Below the pieces are notes generated by a model that worked only from the letters and a program-made list of their open reading frames with translations, had not been told where the DNA came from and searched no databases. From NCBI RefSeq assembly GCF_963678975.1, contig NC_089275.1:20294467-20358466 (forward strand): a stretch of DNA of 64,000 nt, written 5' to 3'. Positions 46,901 to 57,100 of the stretch are shown here, piece after piece; within the stretch, counting starts at the first letter, position 1, and each line of letters starts with the position of its first letter. The DNA comes from Dysidea avara (taxonomy: Eukaryota > Porifera > Demospongiae > Dictyoceratida > Dysideidae). Both the position numbers and the translations under genes were made by a program.

Positions 46901-47237
46901 TGTGGCATTGTACGTTGCCGCTTACTCAAGCGGAATATCACCTGCATCATTCTTACTTCTAGCAGAACTAGTCCCATTACGTGTAAGAGGTGTAGGAATT
47001 GGCCTGGCCTTACTAGTAAATGGAATGCTGTCAGCTATTATTGCTGGACTGTTTAACAGTTTTGAAGTTGCAGTTAAACCTTGGGGTGTATTTTGGACAT
47101 TTAGTATCACTTGTTTCATTGGAATTTTATTTGTGGCAATATTTCTTCCAGAAACTAAAGGAAAATCTTTGGAAGAAATTGAAAGTTATTTTGACAATAG
47201 AAGATTGGGGTATAGACAGATATATTCCATACAATAA
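40955..47237 (+). CDS. Second sugar porter, GLUT/SLC2-like (512 aa, 3 exons)
   Basis: Exons are 40955-41227, 44688-44912 and 46197-47237, all phase 0. Exons 2 and 3 have the same lengths (225 and 1,041 bp) as in the paralogue at 13337-18886. Marks: first helix IWSATYACTVAALGFLVLGY; GYLTDRFGRK; YIGRFIVGVAFGW; YVAELSPSRYRS; ETPRWLL; LLGRRKLLI; AELVPLRVRG; PETKGKSLEEIE. The outer loop keeps the Cys pair in EPYCHPPDDPQCKSD. One change in a usual motif is RYRS in place of RYRG after the first exon 3 segment. The N-terminal tail is acidic and unlike the paralogue. It should be a plasma-membrane sugar transporter with a substrate range related to its paralogue. Intron 1 (3.5 kb) holds a 1.55 kb foldback element. 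Confidence 0.9.
42535..44088. mobile_element. Giant foldback element (1.55 kb imperfect hairpin)
   Basis: The ends CAGGGGCGTACCCAGG and (reverse complement) CAGGGGCATACGCAGG are hAT-like. Successive inner blocks also pair across a centre near 43.29 kb: 42660-42735 with 43700-43785 (GGGAACAGGACGG / CCGTCCTGTTCCC), 42905-42990 with 43575-43660 (GTTCAAAACACTCTAATAGA / its partner) and 43225-43245 with 43328-43350. No coding gene inside. It lies in intron 1 of the second sugar porter. Confidence 0.75.
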
Positions 47238-47704
47238 TAATTGCACTGTATATTGTGCACTTAATATTATTTATTATGTTTAACTTTGTCATTTTTATAT
47301 TACTTGTATATATATACACAGAGTTGGTATTAATATACATTAGCTCAAAGCAGTTTTTAAAAATATTTATGTGAATGTTTGTACAGTACTACTAATGGTG
47401 TTTTTTATATTCATCTTGAAAACGATGCCACACACGATACATCATGGTGTAAACATAGAGATCAAAAATTATTATATAAACTTTATTTATGTTCGTATGT
47501 GATGTCTTCACAATTCTGCATGACATCATTAAACTAAAATAAATGTACGTGTAAATTGACGTCGCCTATGGATATTTCAACTCAACACACTAGCTATACA
47601 ATACACTCACAATTGCAGGCTGTGTATCTTTAGCTGTGTGTCACTATACTATAATCAGTTTCAGTCAGAAGTGAAGAATGTTACAACAATCTGGATGTAT
47701 GTAA

Positions 47705-48511
47705 TCAGTGACATTTCTTTTGGGCAACAAAGAAGCCAACTGATGGGGTGTCACGATCAATACCTCTTTCGGATAACGGTATTTCTCTGGAATTCATATA
47801 GCGTATCACAAACCCAGCCTTTTCCAAGGACTTCTTTATAATGTCTAAGCTGAGATATAAGGGAAATGGATGCTTGATACCATTCAGTATAGACCAGGTG
47901 CACTCAATACCTGACAGTAAGGCAAGAAAACCATTGGGTGTTAACATATCATAAAATTTTCTTAGAGTAGAATCGTAAAGTTCCAGTGATTTGCTGTGCT
48001 CTAGACAATAGCTTGTAGTGATTATGTTTACTGGAAATGTAATTGTTGGAACAATGGCATCATCAGTATTTATGTCACAATAAACTATGTCTTTCAAAAT
48101 CTTTCGAAGTCTCTCTTGACGTTCAGCTACTGGATTATGTCCACTCTGACCTTCCAGTTTATTCACAACATAGTTGAAATATGGTGTCCAGTCATAGGCA
48201 TTAGGGTCATTGTTTCTCCACATCTTTACTTCGTCACGACAAGATTGGACATAGTCAGAATGGTATATCTCAGCAACATATGGAGCAGCACTGATGAATG
48301 TGTGGACGCAGGGACCTCCCCCAATCTCTAATAGTTTGGCAGTGGAGTGATCCCATTCTGTATGAAACTGTTGATAAAACTTGTGGAAGTAGTCAATAGG
48401 AAATGTTGGGACAATCATTGTTTGGCCCTCATCAAAAAGGTTGGCAGGATATCGGGTGGTGAGATATTGTTGGGCATTGTACAAAATCTCCATGTTATCA
48501 TCATCACCCAT
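47705..48511 (-). CDS. NNMT/PNMT/TEMT-family methyltransferase (268 aa, intronless)
   Basis: A single frame from ATG 48511. Motif I is KLLEIGGGPCVHTFISA (about aa 59-75), followed by AEIYHSDYVQSCRDEVKMW, a family-specific tyrosine/aspartate stretch. Further marks are DIVYCDINTDDAI, a late hydrophobic strand with TSYCLEHSKSLELY, and LTPNGFLALLSGIE. Length and motif order match the family that N-methylates amines such as nicotinamide, phenylethanolamines, tryptamines and indolethylamines. Only a long polar middle segment (about aa 110-140) looks specific. Cytosolic, SAM-dependent. The gene converges with the second sugar porter. The acceptor is unknown; amine N-methylation is inferred from family. 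Confidence 0.85.
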   Translation of the reverse strand: MGDDDNMEILYNAQQYLTTRYPANLFDEGQTMIVPTFPIDYFHKFYQQFHTEWDHSTAKLLEIGGGPCVHTFISAAPYVAEIYHSDYVQSCRDEVKMWRNNDPNAYDWTPYFNYVVNKLEGQSGHNPVAERQERLRKILKDIVYCDINTDDAIVPTITFPVNIITTSYCLEHSKSLELYDSTLRKFYDMLTPNGFLALLSGIECTWSILNGIKHPFPLYLSLDIIKKSLEKAGFVIRYMNSREIPLSERGIDRDTPSVGFFVAQKKCH

Positions 48512-49004
48512 GTTGCTATGTTAGGCAAAACATCCCACAGTAAGTACACACAGTAAAAAAAAAAAAAAAAAATTAGCATGTTAATAGCATGCCATACAAT
48601 GAAGTGTGCATATTCAACACACCTGATTTTAGACAACAGTGCCCCATATTGTACCACATGGCTATACTTAATTATAGATGGCTTGCCTTTTAAGGTATGG
48701 TCATTTTAATCGTAACCTTTTCATACTCTACGAATTTTGCTTGCCAAAAATGTATTGTGGTGACAAACATTTCAGTTAAGTTTAGTGTGCTAGTGCTAGC
48801 TAGTGGCGATTAGTACGTATTAGTATATCCAGTGAAGGGATGATTCCTATATCCTATGATTTCAGAGTTAAAGGGGCAAAACTCACTGAAAATAACCTTT
48901 GTGAGGCTTCACCACTACTAATAATGGTCGATTAAAGTGTAGTATTGTAGAATGTTCTGTACTGTTTACTAAAATGTTTTGGAAATGAAGTTTGTGTCAA
49001 TACT
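48512..49004. other. Upstream flank of the NNMT-like gene
   Basis: Contains an A-run at 48553-48571. No exon seen. Confidence 0.35.
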
Positions 49005-49252
49005 GTATAGCCTTATTATGATGGGCAATGTTTTTGAGGTTGAGCAATGTAAAGAAAATTTTTCTGTGGATTTGCAAACAATTCCATAATACATGGAGGT
49101 TTTTCAAGGATAAAATTTTCACTGTGTATGGTAGCAGCTAGAGGTGTAACTGAAGCAGTCAAAATATAGCACTTATACTGTATATCTACCATCAGTGTGT
49201 TAACCCCAAAACCTTCAAAAAGGCAAAAATTTCCCTCTCAAAATATTTGTAC
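49005..49252. mobile_element. MITE related to the copy at 10661-10840
   Basis: Shares GTATAGCC at the left end, then GAGGTTGAGCAATGT and GTGGATTTGCAAACA, and CCTCTCAAAATATTTGTAC at the right. It is longer than the other copy and its ends have diverged. Confidence 0.6.
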
Positions 49253-51049
49253 TTTGACCAACATTATAATGAGGAGTGAAATGGAAAACACATTACACAG
49301 GGGACATGACTTACAAAGTCATACATGGGAGGTAACAAGAGTACTTAATACTAGGGAGTATATGAACCGTTATACATGCTGGCCAACTAGGCCAGTACAG
49401 TACAAATTGCTACCCCAAGTCTGATTCACTAACAACTATGTTAATACTCAAACTGTAACTATACTGCAAACGCTGTTGTCAATTAAGTGTAAACGTACAA
49501 TAAAACGCAACTGAACGGTATTGGCACAACGAATAATCTTGGGACTGTTTACCTACCTACGTATATTCAGTGGGAAGGTTGGACATGCATATGAGTGAGA
49601 CGTTCAACAAATTAAACTGATGCACGTCAACAATTCTACTCAAATGTGCACATGGGAAAACTGATTGATAGGATAATAGCAATAACATACTGTGTTCCTT
49701 GCTGTCTTCTTCAATTGAAACTGCCATCATTTTAGCTTAGAATACAGAAAAAATACTTACACAGTGATGACTCCAGGCGTGGTTCTAGGGGGTTCACCGG
49801 TTTCTGGAAACCATTCAGCTTTTTAAAGCAGAAAAAATAATTAAAACTTCAACAAAGGTAAGTCTAAAATACTAAAGATAGCTTATCAAGTAAACTTTAG
49901 TGATTAAACTACATACATTACTTTTCTCTGCCACATAATAATCCAAAATTGATCCTCCCATGTCTTAAATAGTGATAATTGCCTCTAAAATATAATTATC
50001 GTTAGAGCTGTTGTTATAGCTTCTGCAACCATTGGATAAGGCATTAATTCTTTGGAATGGTAAGAATCAAGTTCCCATTTTTAGGTGTGATTTTATCTAT
50101 AGTTAACTAAATAGACTATAATAGGTGTGGGCCCCACCCCTGACAGCTTTTCTACCATAAAATTGGAAACCAGACAGCAAAATTTTCTAATACCTCCCCT
50201 GAGTGATTTGATCCTCACAACAGGCATGCAAATGCATCACAACATATGATATATATTCACATGCTTTAATCTGGAACTTCTGTATTTAATGTAAGCGATC
50301 AACTGGCAACAAAAGGTTTTAATATTATTGACTCTTGGTGGTGGGTGGGGTCTGACACCATTAAAAATTGTCTGTAAGATTCTGAATCTTACCACTTTTG
50401 CAAAGATTCTGGATTCCAAACCAAGATTCCAGATTCTAAATTTTGAAATTTACATAGTTAGCTACACACACAATAACACTTTGTATGTACTTAGCTGTCC
50501 TCCAGGCTAATTGGATCACTGGCAAGGGCAGAAATGAAGGTTAAAGTTTAGCTATTGCCCGCACAAACATGTCAAGACATGTGCACAGTGCTCACAAGAC
50601 TATATAATATAAACAAGACAGTACACAAGACAATTTACGGTATAATTTACAGTAAGAAATATATGGAAATGATTGGAGTTATTGAGATTTCACTTTATCA
50701 GAGATCGTCGATTCTTGACCAAGATTCCACTTTCCATCACTCATATTTGATTTTGGTAAATTTTAGGTTAGCAGGGATACTGTAGACAGTTAAAAATGAT
50801 CATACAGACCACCACATGGTAGGGAAACTTTTGAATGTGAAATACCAGGGTTCGAGCCAGGGTTAGAGTTCATGCAGTTTTGGTAATAGCAATGCTTTGA
50901 AGTCAAGTGTCTCATAACTACCACAACTACTCTATAGCTTTACCTTGCTTTCTACTCGATGCTCCAGGAAGGCTTGTCCCTCGTCGGCTTTGCTCTTACA
51001 CCTGCTATTACACACTCAAGCTTTACTATGAGCATTATTTAGAATATCA
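49253..51049. other. Intergenic, no supported gene
   Basis: Short frames without domains. A block near 50848 (CAGGGTTCGAGCCAGGGTTA) resembles the B-box-like sequence near 22.39 kb. The last few hundred bases should hold the TMEM167 promoter. Confidence 0.4.
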
Positions 51050-52505
51050 ATGGTGAGCATTATTTAGCAAAAAAGGAAAAGCCTTTGTTCTCATCATCGT
51101 GCGGGTGGTTCAAGATTCAATATGGTACTATACGTAGATATTATGCCTATCAGGTTGTTATATGTGTTGCCTCTTTTCCCTGATGCAGTCCGCGGTATTC
51201 AACTTTCACAGCCTACTCATTGTGATCCTGCTGTTAATTTGTACCTGCGCCTACTTCAGAGCGTTGTTTCCTAAAGTGATTGACGCGAGAAAAACAGGGT
51301 ATGAACCACGTCAGTTTGTGTGTAACTTATTATGTGGGCCTATGCCCCATTATATCGGGGTAGACTATAATATTGCAGCACATACACAGTCGTAAACGTT
51401 ATAGAGGGCTAAATAATGGAAAGACAGTGTTTAGTTTACTCCAATGACCACTGTACTGCAACTGCGGTCATCGGTAATAAGACTAATTTTAAACTGCTGG
51501 ACAATAGTCACATTAATTTATTGTGGTGAAGCTTCTTTTTGAGTGTGTGTAATACATAGCAGAAATAAATGGGGTAGGTCAGCGGTAAATTTCTAAGTAA
51601 GTATATGATCTTGACTAACTTTGATCGTAATCACATATTGTCAGAACTTTCAACCTTCCTTGCCCAATATAATGTTAATATTAAGAGCGAAGATTTTTTC
51701 TGTATGTGTGTTGTGTTACTTAATTTACTATGTGTTCTCACCTACAGTCTACTAGGTGTCTTCTGGAAGTGTGCCAGAATTGGTATGTGTGTGCTGCATC
51801 CATTACATAACATGTGTGTATCATCTTGTATTTGAATAATTGTGTACAAAGGTTGTACCGGAGAGGTTGGTCATGATGGTACCATCATACAATATACGGT
51901 AGTACTGTCAAAACATGTCGTACAGGCATACTTTTAACGTTGAACTAATGTGACCTGTGTTTTGGAAAGAACGATAGTTCTTCGTGACACTATTCCTCAT
52001 AGGATTAATGGTTTAGTATTTTATCCACAAATTTATTTTCAAGAAGTGTGGTCAAAATTTACGAGTTTAATCTCAGTGCCTTCGAAATAGTGATTTCAAT
52101 ACACACCAATTCTTTATACAGTACCTAATCTTACTGGTGGTTGTTTGTAAGAAAAATATCAGACTCCCGAGGTGACGAAAAAACATTTCGCACTCTGATA
52201 AATAAGTTTGTGGTTGTATTAATTTAGCTTCTGTATTTGAACACAATTATAAATTTTGGACAGGGATCTGGGTAAACAGGTTATACTGAAGGTTTATTAT
52301 ATTGTATTAACCGTATAAGTACGTAATGTGTTGAGATGCAACTTTAGCTCAATCACAAGATTCATAACCAACTTTTACTGACTGACCTCTGCTGTCATGT
52401 CATCCATTATAATTGTTGTGTGTACACTTTACAGGAGAGAGGCTCAGTCCTTATGTGTCCATTTGTTGTTTCATGATGGGAATCAGTTTACTGTTCTGCA
52501 CTTAA
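51050..52505 (+). CDS. TMEM167: TMEM167-family protein (kish), 72 aa, 4 exons
   Basis: Exons 51050-51052 (only the ATG), 51189-51298, 51748-51782 and 52435-52505, all with GT/AG borders and agreeing phases. The product starts [20 protein letters not shown], continues [30 protein letters not shown] and [15 protein letters not shown], and ends ISLLFCT. It has two membrane helices and the conserved [10 protein letters not shown] core. Length equals the animal proteins. Kish is a small early-secretory-pathway (Golgi) membrane protein needed for constitutive secretion. I cannot separate the A and B vertebrate types; a single sponge gene may be ancestral to both. An in-frame ATG at 51184 inside the putative acceptor (MQSAVF) is an alternative start, but the one-codon first exon gives the family's exact N-terminus. 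Confidence 0.93.
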
Positions 52506-53270
52506 CATTTCATCATTTTGTGCTGTATGTATTGTAAGATAGTTTTGTGTCACATGCCACTACCAATACATGTCCATAAATTATTATTCTTTTATAGTTT
52601 TAGCAGTGATGGGTAGAATAGTTTAATACAGTTAGAACTAGTAAAGACATCCTGAAATATGGATACGTTGTCCGTAGTCCCATTTTTAGAAATGTGAATA
52701 CATTTTGATCTAGTGTTGGGCAATCGTCAGAGATTTATTTCATATTGTTGTCATGATAGTTGGCTTCTACACAATCGTGATAGATGTACTGCTTGTAAAT
52801 TACTGTATAACAGCTCTAATTTGTAAATCATGTACTAATTTCTTCACCAGTAAGGAGCAGTAATAGTTGTAAACTGCAGACAAAGGCAACATGTTTGATA
52901 AGGTGTCAAATAGATTGTACGTGTACTGCTCTCATTTAACAGTGAGGAGCCTTGAAGCTTGTTAACATCAACCGTCAGATAATTGCACTATTGCCCAGCA
53001 CACTTGATCCACGAATCAGGACAAATACATACCTAGTAGGTCATCACTAGCGACACATCATGACTGTACTAGGGATTGTCGTGCAACAACTGGGTTTGTT
53101 ATTGAGTAATGTACACACTTCAGGACACACCACTTTTAGTTAAAGTCCCAAAGTATTTAATCACTTCTTTAGTCTTGAGTTTGACCTCGACGAGTTGTGT
53201 CAGTTCACAAGCTCCGCATTGTATAGGTAGAGTTCAACAGAAATACAAGGTGTGACTGTCAGGAACCAGT
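52506..53270. other. 3' flank of TMEM167, nothing recognised
   Basis: Probably its 3' untranslated region and spacer. No gene or repeat end identified. Confidence 0.4.
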
Positions 53271-53494
53271 ACAGTGGAACCTCTTCTAACCAAATTAAGG
53301 ACACAACAGAAAAAAGCCTCCATAATATTACCAAGAGTTCATTATATAGAGAGGAAGGGTTATGAACTCGTTATTACAGAGTTTGGACCCAACAGGTTTA
53401 GGTTCCATACATTTTAACCTCAGCTCTGATAAAGGAAAACCATCGAAATTTCTTGGTCCCAAAGCTTTCGTTATAGTTATCGAGATTCCACTGT
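53271..53494. mobile_element. Short TIR element (mariner/Tigger style)
   Basis: It starts (T)ACAGTGGAACCTC and ends GAGATTCCACTGT, an inverted pair of about 14 bp of the kind found in Tc1/mariner-derived MITEs. No coding capacity. Confidence 0.55.
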
Positions 53495-54158
53495 GCATTA
53501 TTTAGTACTCTATATCAACAGGGATATGTGAACATGGATAACTAAACCCTGTATGATGCATGTACAGTGATGTCGTGCAACACCCAATAATGTGTCATTA
53601 ACGCAATGAGCTCATGAAACCAGCCAACCTTACAAGTAGGTGTATTTGGGATCATGGTCACTATGAGGTGGCCTTGTTTATTTAATGAGGTCATGGACAT
53701 TACCCCGGTAGCTGCTATTTTTGGTGGTGCAAAGCAGGGAGTGAATGTACTCTTTGACGTTTGACACCACTGTACAAGTTATATGCTACCAAGACTTCAT
53801 AATTTTTCCACCAACAATATGGCAGTTTTACCCCCTCCATTATAGCGCTTGCAAAGAATTAAGATTATTTACTTTCCATACACAAAACAAAAGCAACCTA
53901 TGATACAGGTACTTTATCCAAATTAGCAAGAAATAAAAATTGTGCCCAAAAGCATTTTGCTGTATTGTACCAAGTAAGCCAAACCATCTGTTTGTCAAAA
54001 GATTCTATGCCACCCCAACACTATATATTCTATGTCATGCAGGAGTTATCAATTAGCAGTACCATTGTGTGTACGCTTGAGGGCAACTTGTTAATAATTC
54101 ATATTTATTTAAACACAAGTGAACGGATGGTAGTGTTCAATATTAGCAGTCATTCTTT
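53495..54158. other. Spacer between TMEM167 and RPS11 3' ends
   Basis: AT-rich; it holds the convergent 3' ends. No exon recognised. Confidence 0.4.
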
Positions 54159-57100
54159 TCAAAACTTTTGGAACTGCTTCTTGCCCGACTTCTGCTTCTG
54201 TACCTTGAGCACGTTAAACCTGACTGTCTTGCTGAGTGGCCTACACTGGCCAACCACTACTACATCTCCTAGTTCTATATCCCTGTAACAATAAGGGTGG
54301 GCAATAATTAGCACTATCTACAAAACTTGTACATAAAGAATACAAACACAAGCCCATGTGCACATGAAATATTGTATCAGTACTGAAAATATTTCACGTG
54401 AGCTGAATATAGTCTCTGTACACAAAGTAGAGTAAGTGGCATGATACATATTTCAGTTCTACTTAATTGTTGTTTGCAATGGTGTTGGAAAAATTCAGCT
54501 GTTATGAGCAGTTAGACTTATAGTAATGATAATGTATGGTAGTTATGATTTTTTCATGTCAACAGTAATAGCAAGGGTTAATAAGAGAGGAGAGTGTCTA
54601 ACGCTTAATAGGCCTGTAATAGATGATTGCGCAGAAGTTAAATTGCTTTCTTTCCGCGTAACGTATAAACTTCTAGTATTTGTTCGTTTCCTTACCACAA
54701 TTAGTTTAGCTGCACCGTGATGAATCCTTGAGAATATTAGAAGACTGAACTAAAGACTGAGCTGTATGTACAGGGAACAGTTCTCCTTCAATTGAAGAAT
54801 GGTCAAAGGTAGGGTAACATGGTGACGCAGTGAAAATTTGAAGCGATACTCCGCCTTTGGTTCAGTGTTTATTGGTTTCTCAGACGCTCTCCCCCAGAGT
54901 TATCTTCGAGGTTAACAGCCACACTTCTTTACGCAACAGAGCGATGCTCTTCGTGGTGAACTTGAACATCGAATTGAACGCACGCCCTTGTGGTTATATG
55001 CGAAAATATACTAGCCAGTCTGTATGTTACGCGGAAAAGAAGCCGTTTAACTTCTGCGCAATCATCTATTACAGGACTATACGGTGTTAGACACTCTCCT
55101 CTCTTATTATTAACTCTTGGTAATAGTGATTAAAATTATTTCAATACAATTGTTTTTGTACTTTCAACTAGTAGTATGACTATGTTTATTTTTTTGTTAG
55201 CACTTTAGTGCATGTGGTCTTGTCCTACCCCCTGCATAAGTCACTTGCCATTTGGCAACCCACCCTGCAAAACCTCACAATTGTTCACTCACTCACATGG
55301 CCCTACCCCCCCCTGCAAAAGCAAGCTCACTTCAGCCAAAAGTGTTTGGATGTTGACTTGAATGTGTTATCAAGAAACAATATAGTAAGCCATTCTTACA
55401 AGGGATATACAATTAATCTAGTGCAGACCAAAAATATTTAAGTGTAGTGTTGCAGTGCATATCACACAGTTTGAGTCTCACCTGAAACATGGAGACAAGT
55501 GTGCTGACAAGTTCTTGTGCCGCTTCTCAAATCTGTTGTACTTGGGGATGTAGTGAAGGTAATCTCTCCTGATGACTATCGTTCTCTTCATCTTCATGGA
55601 GGCTACTACTCCAGTCAGGATACGACCTCTGATGCTCACATCTCCAGTGAATGGACACTTCTTATCAACGTAGGTCCCCTCACTGGCCTGAAACAAAGAA
55701 TAATGTTTACAGTCAATCTGTACAACATTGAGAAATAACACACAAATGGAAAACAAACATGTACATGGTGACAGCTTTTCGCTGTTTGCCTGCTATTGCA
55801 CTTGTTAGAAACTGGTAAAACTTCTATTGAGAGAATTTGAAGTAAAATATTGATTTGTACAGTGGAATTCTACATCCATTAATTTCATCTAAAGATACAA
55901 GCCATTTTTGTTACACGACACTTAGCTACTTGTGGTCATGTCACTCATTACAATCTCATAAAAATTAATCGTTGTAAAGATTGTTCTAGTAGAAGTGAAT
56001 GAGAAATAACAACTGGTGACCATTATTTTTACTGGTACTAACTCATCATGACCCTCAGCTATGCTAAGCAAACTCAACAATGTGTCCACTAAGTCAGACA
56101 TTACAAACAGATCTGCAACATTCACAAAATGGTATGTAACTTGCTCTACATCATAAGTACTGCAAAGTAGGGACGGTGAATGTGTGGGCGTAGCCTGTGA
56201 TATATATAACCCAAAAACCTGCCCCGATTTTTCCTCACAACATCATGACAGTATTGGCCGGGTAAAATTAAGCCCAAGTGTCTTTAGATCAACCCGAAAT
56301 GTTTCTGTCAAGTTGCTACAGAATTTTAAAAAAAAATATTCAACAGAATTCTGCCTGACTGACGCCTTCAGTCAAGCGTAGTGGAAACCTGGCTACAGCT
56401 ACAGCCCTAATTCTTTCACAGAAATGTTTCTAGTTCGCTTAAGAAAAAACCTTTGCTATATTGATAAACATACAATGAGTGCGCTATTGTGTTACCTTTT
56501 ATCCTTCTTTACCATGGCCATCAGTCAAGCTGATAGTGATAATAGACTACAGTAGGGCTTCCATGTATGGGTGTACATTGCATCAAACTATTCGAATACA
56601 CGTGGAATTGCACCAAACTATTTGAACACATGTGGCTCAGTGGTCTTCAAAGCTGGTATAGTAAAAAAAGTTTGGCGGCAATAAAGTTTGGCGAAAACCC
56701 ACTATTGCAAAATTGGCAAAAAAAACTTTGGCAAATGGCACTTCACCTGAAATTTTTTTATAATACATAGCTATCACGTACTGTATACACGCAAGTGTGA
56801 ATGATTAAACTACTCGCCAATTAAGGGGTGTAGCAGCCGTTTCGATCGCGATGATCGAGTCTTTATCCCTCACAGTAAGGGAGGACGACTTGCAATGGAA
56901 ATGGCTGCCACACCCCAAGTATTAATCGCTTGCACGTAGCGATGTTGCATTCGAGTGGTAGCTATCATACAACTGGCAAAGTTGCTTGTGTTTCTAAACA
57001 CCGAGCTAAATGCATTTCTTTGCTGTGACCAACACTATGTTTAGTTATGTGAATTAGTGCTCTGCGATATATCGGTAATACCGTTTATCGTGATAAATTA

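Noticed and set aside
46922-47119. Minus frame inside sugar-porter exon 3
   Set aside because: Antisense shadow of conserved transporter sequence.
34112-48511. Bacterial contamination as the source of the intronless enzyme genes
   Set aside because: They sit between intron-bearing animal genes with the same base composition, AT-rich spacers and animal repeats. Ancient transfer remains possible, contamination does not fit.
55960-56060. C/D-box snoRNA in RPS11 intron 2
   Set aside because: A C-box-like ATGATGA is present on the transcript strand but no D box (CTGA) follows at the right distance.
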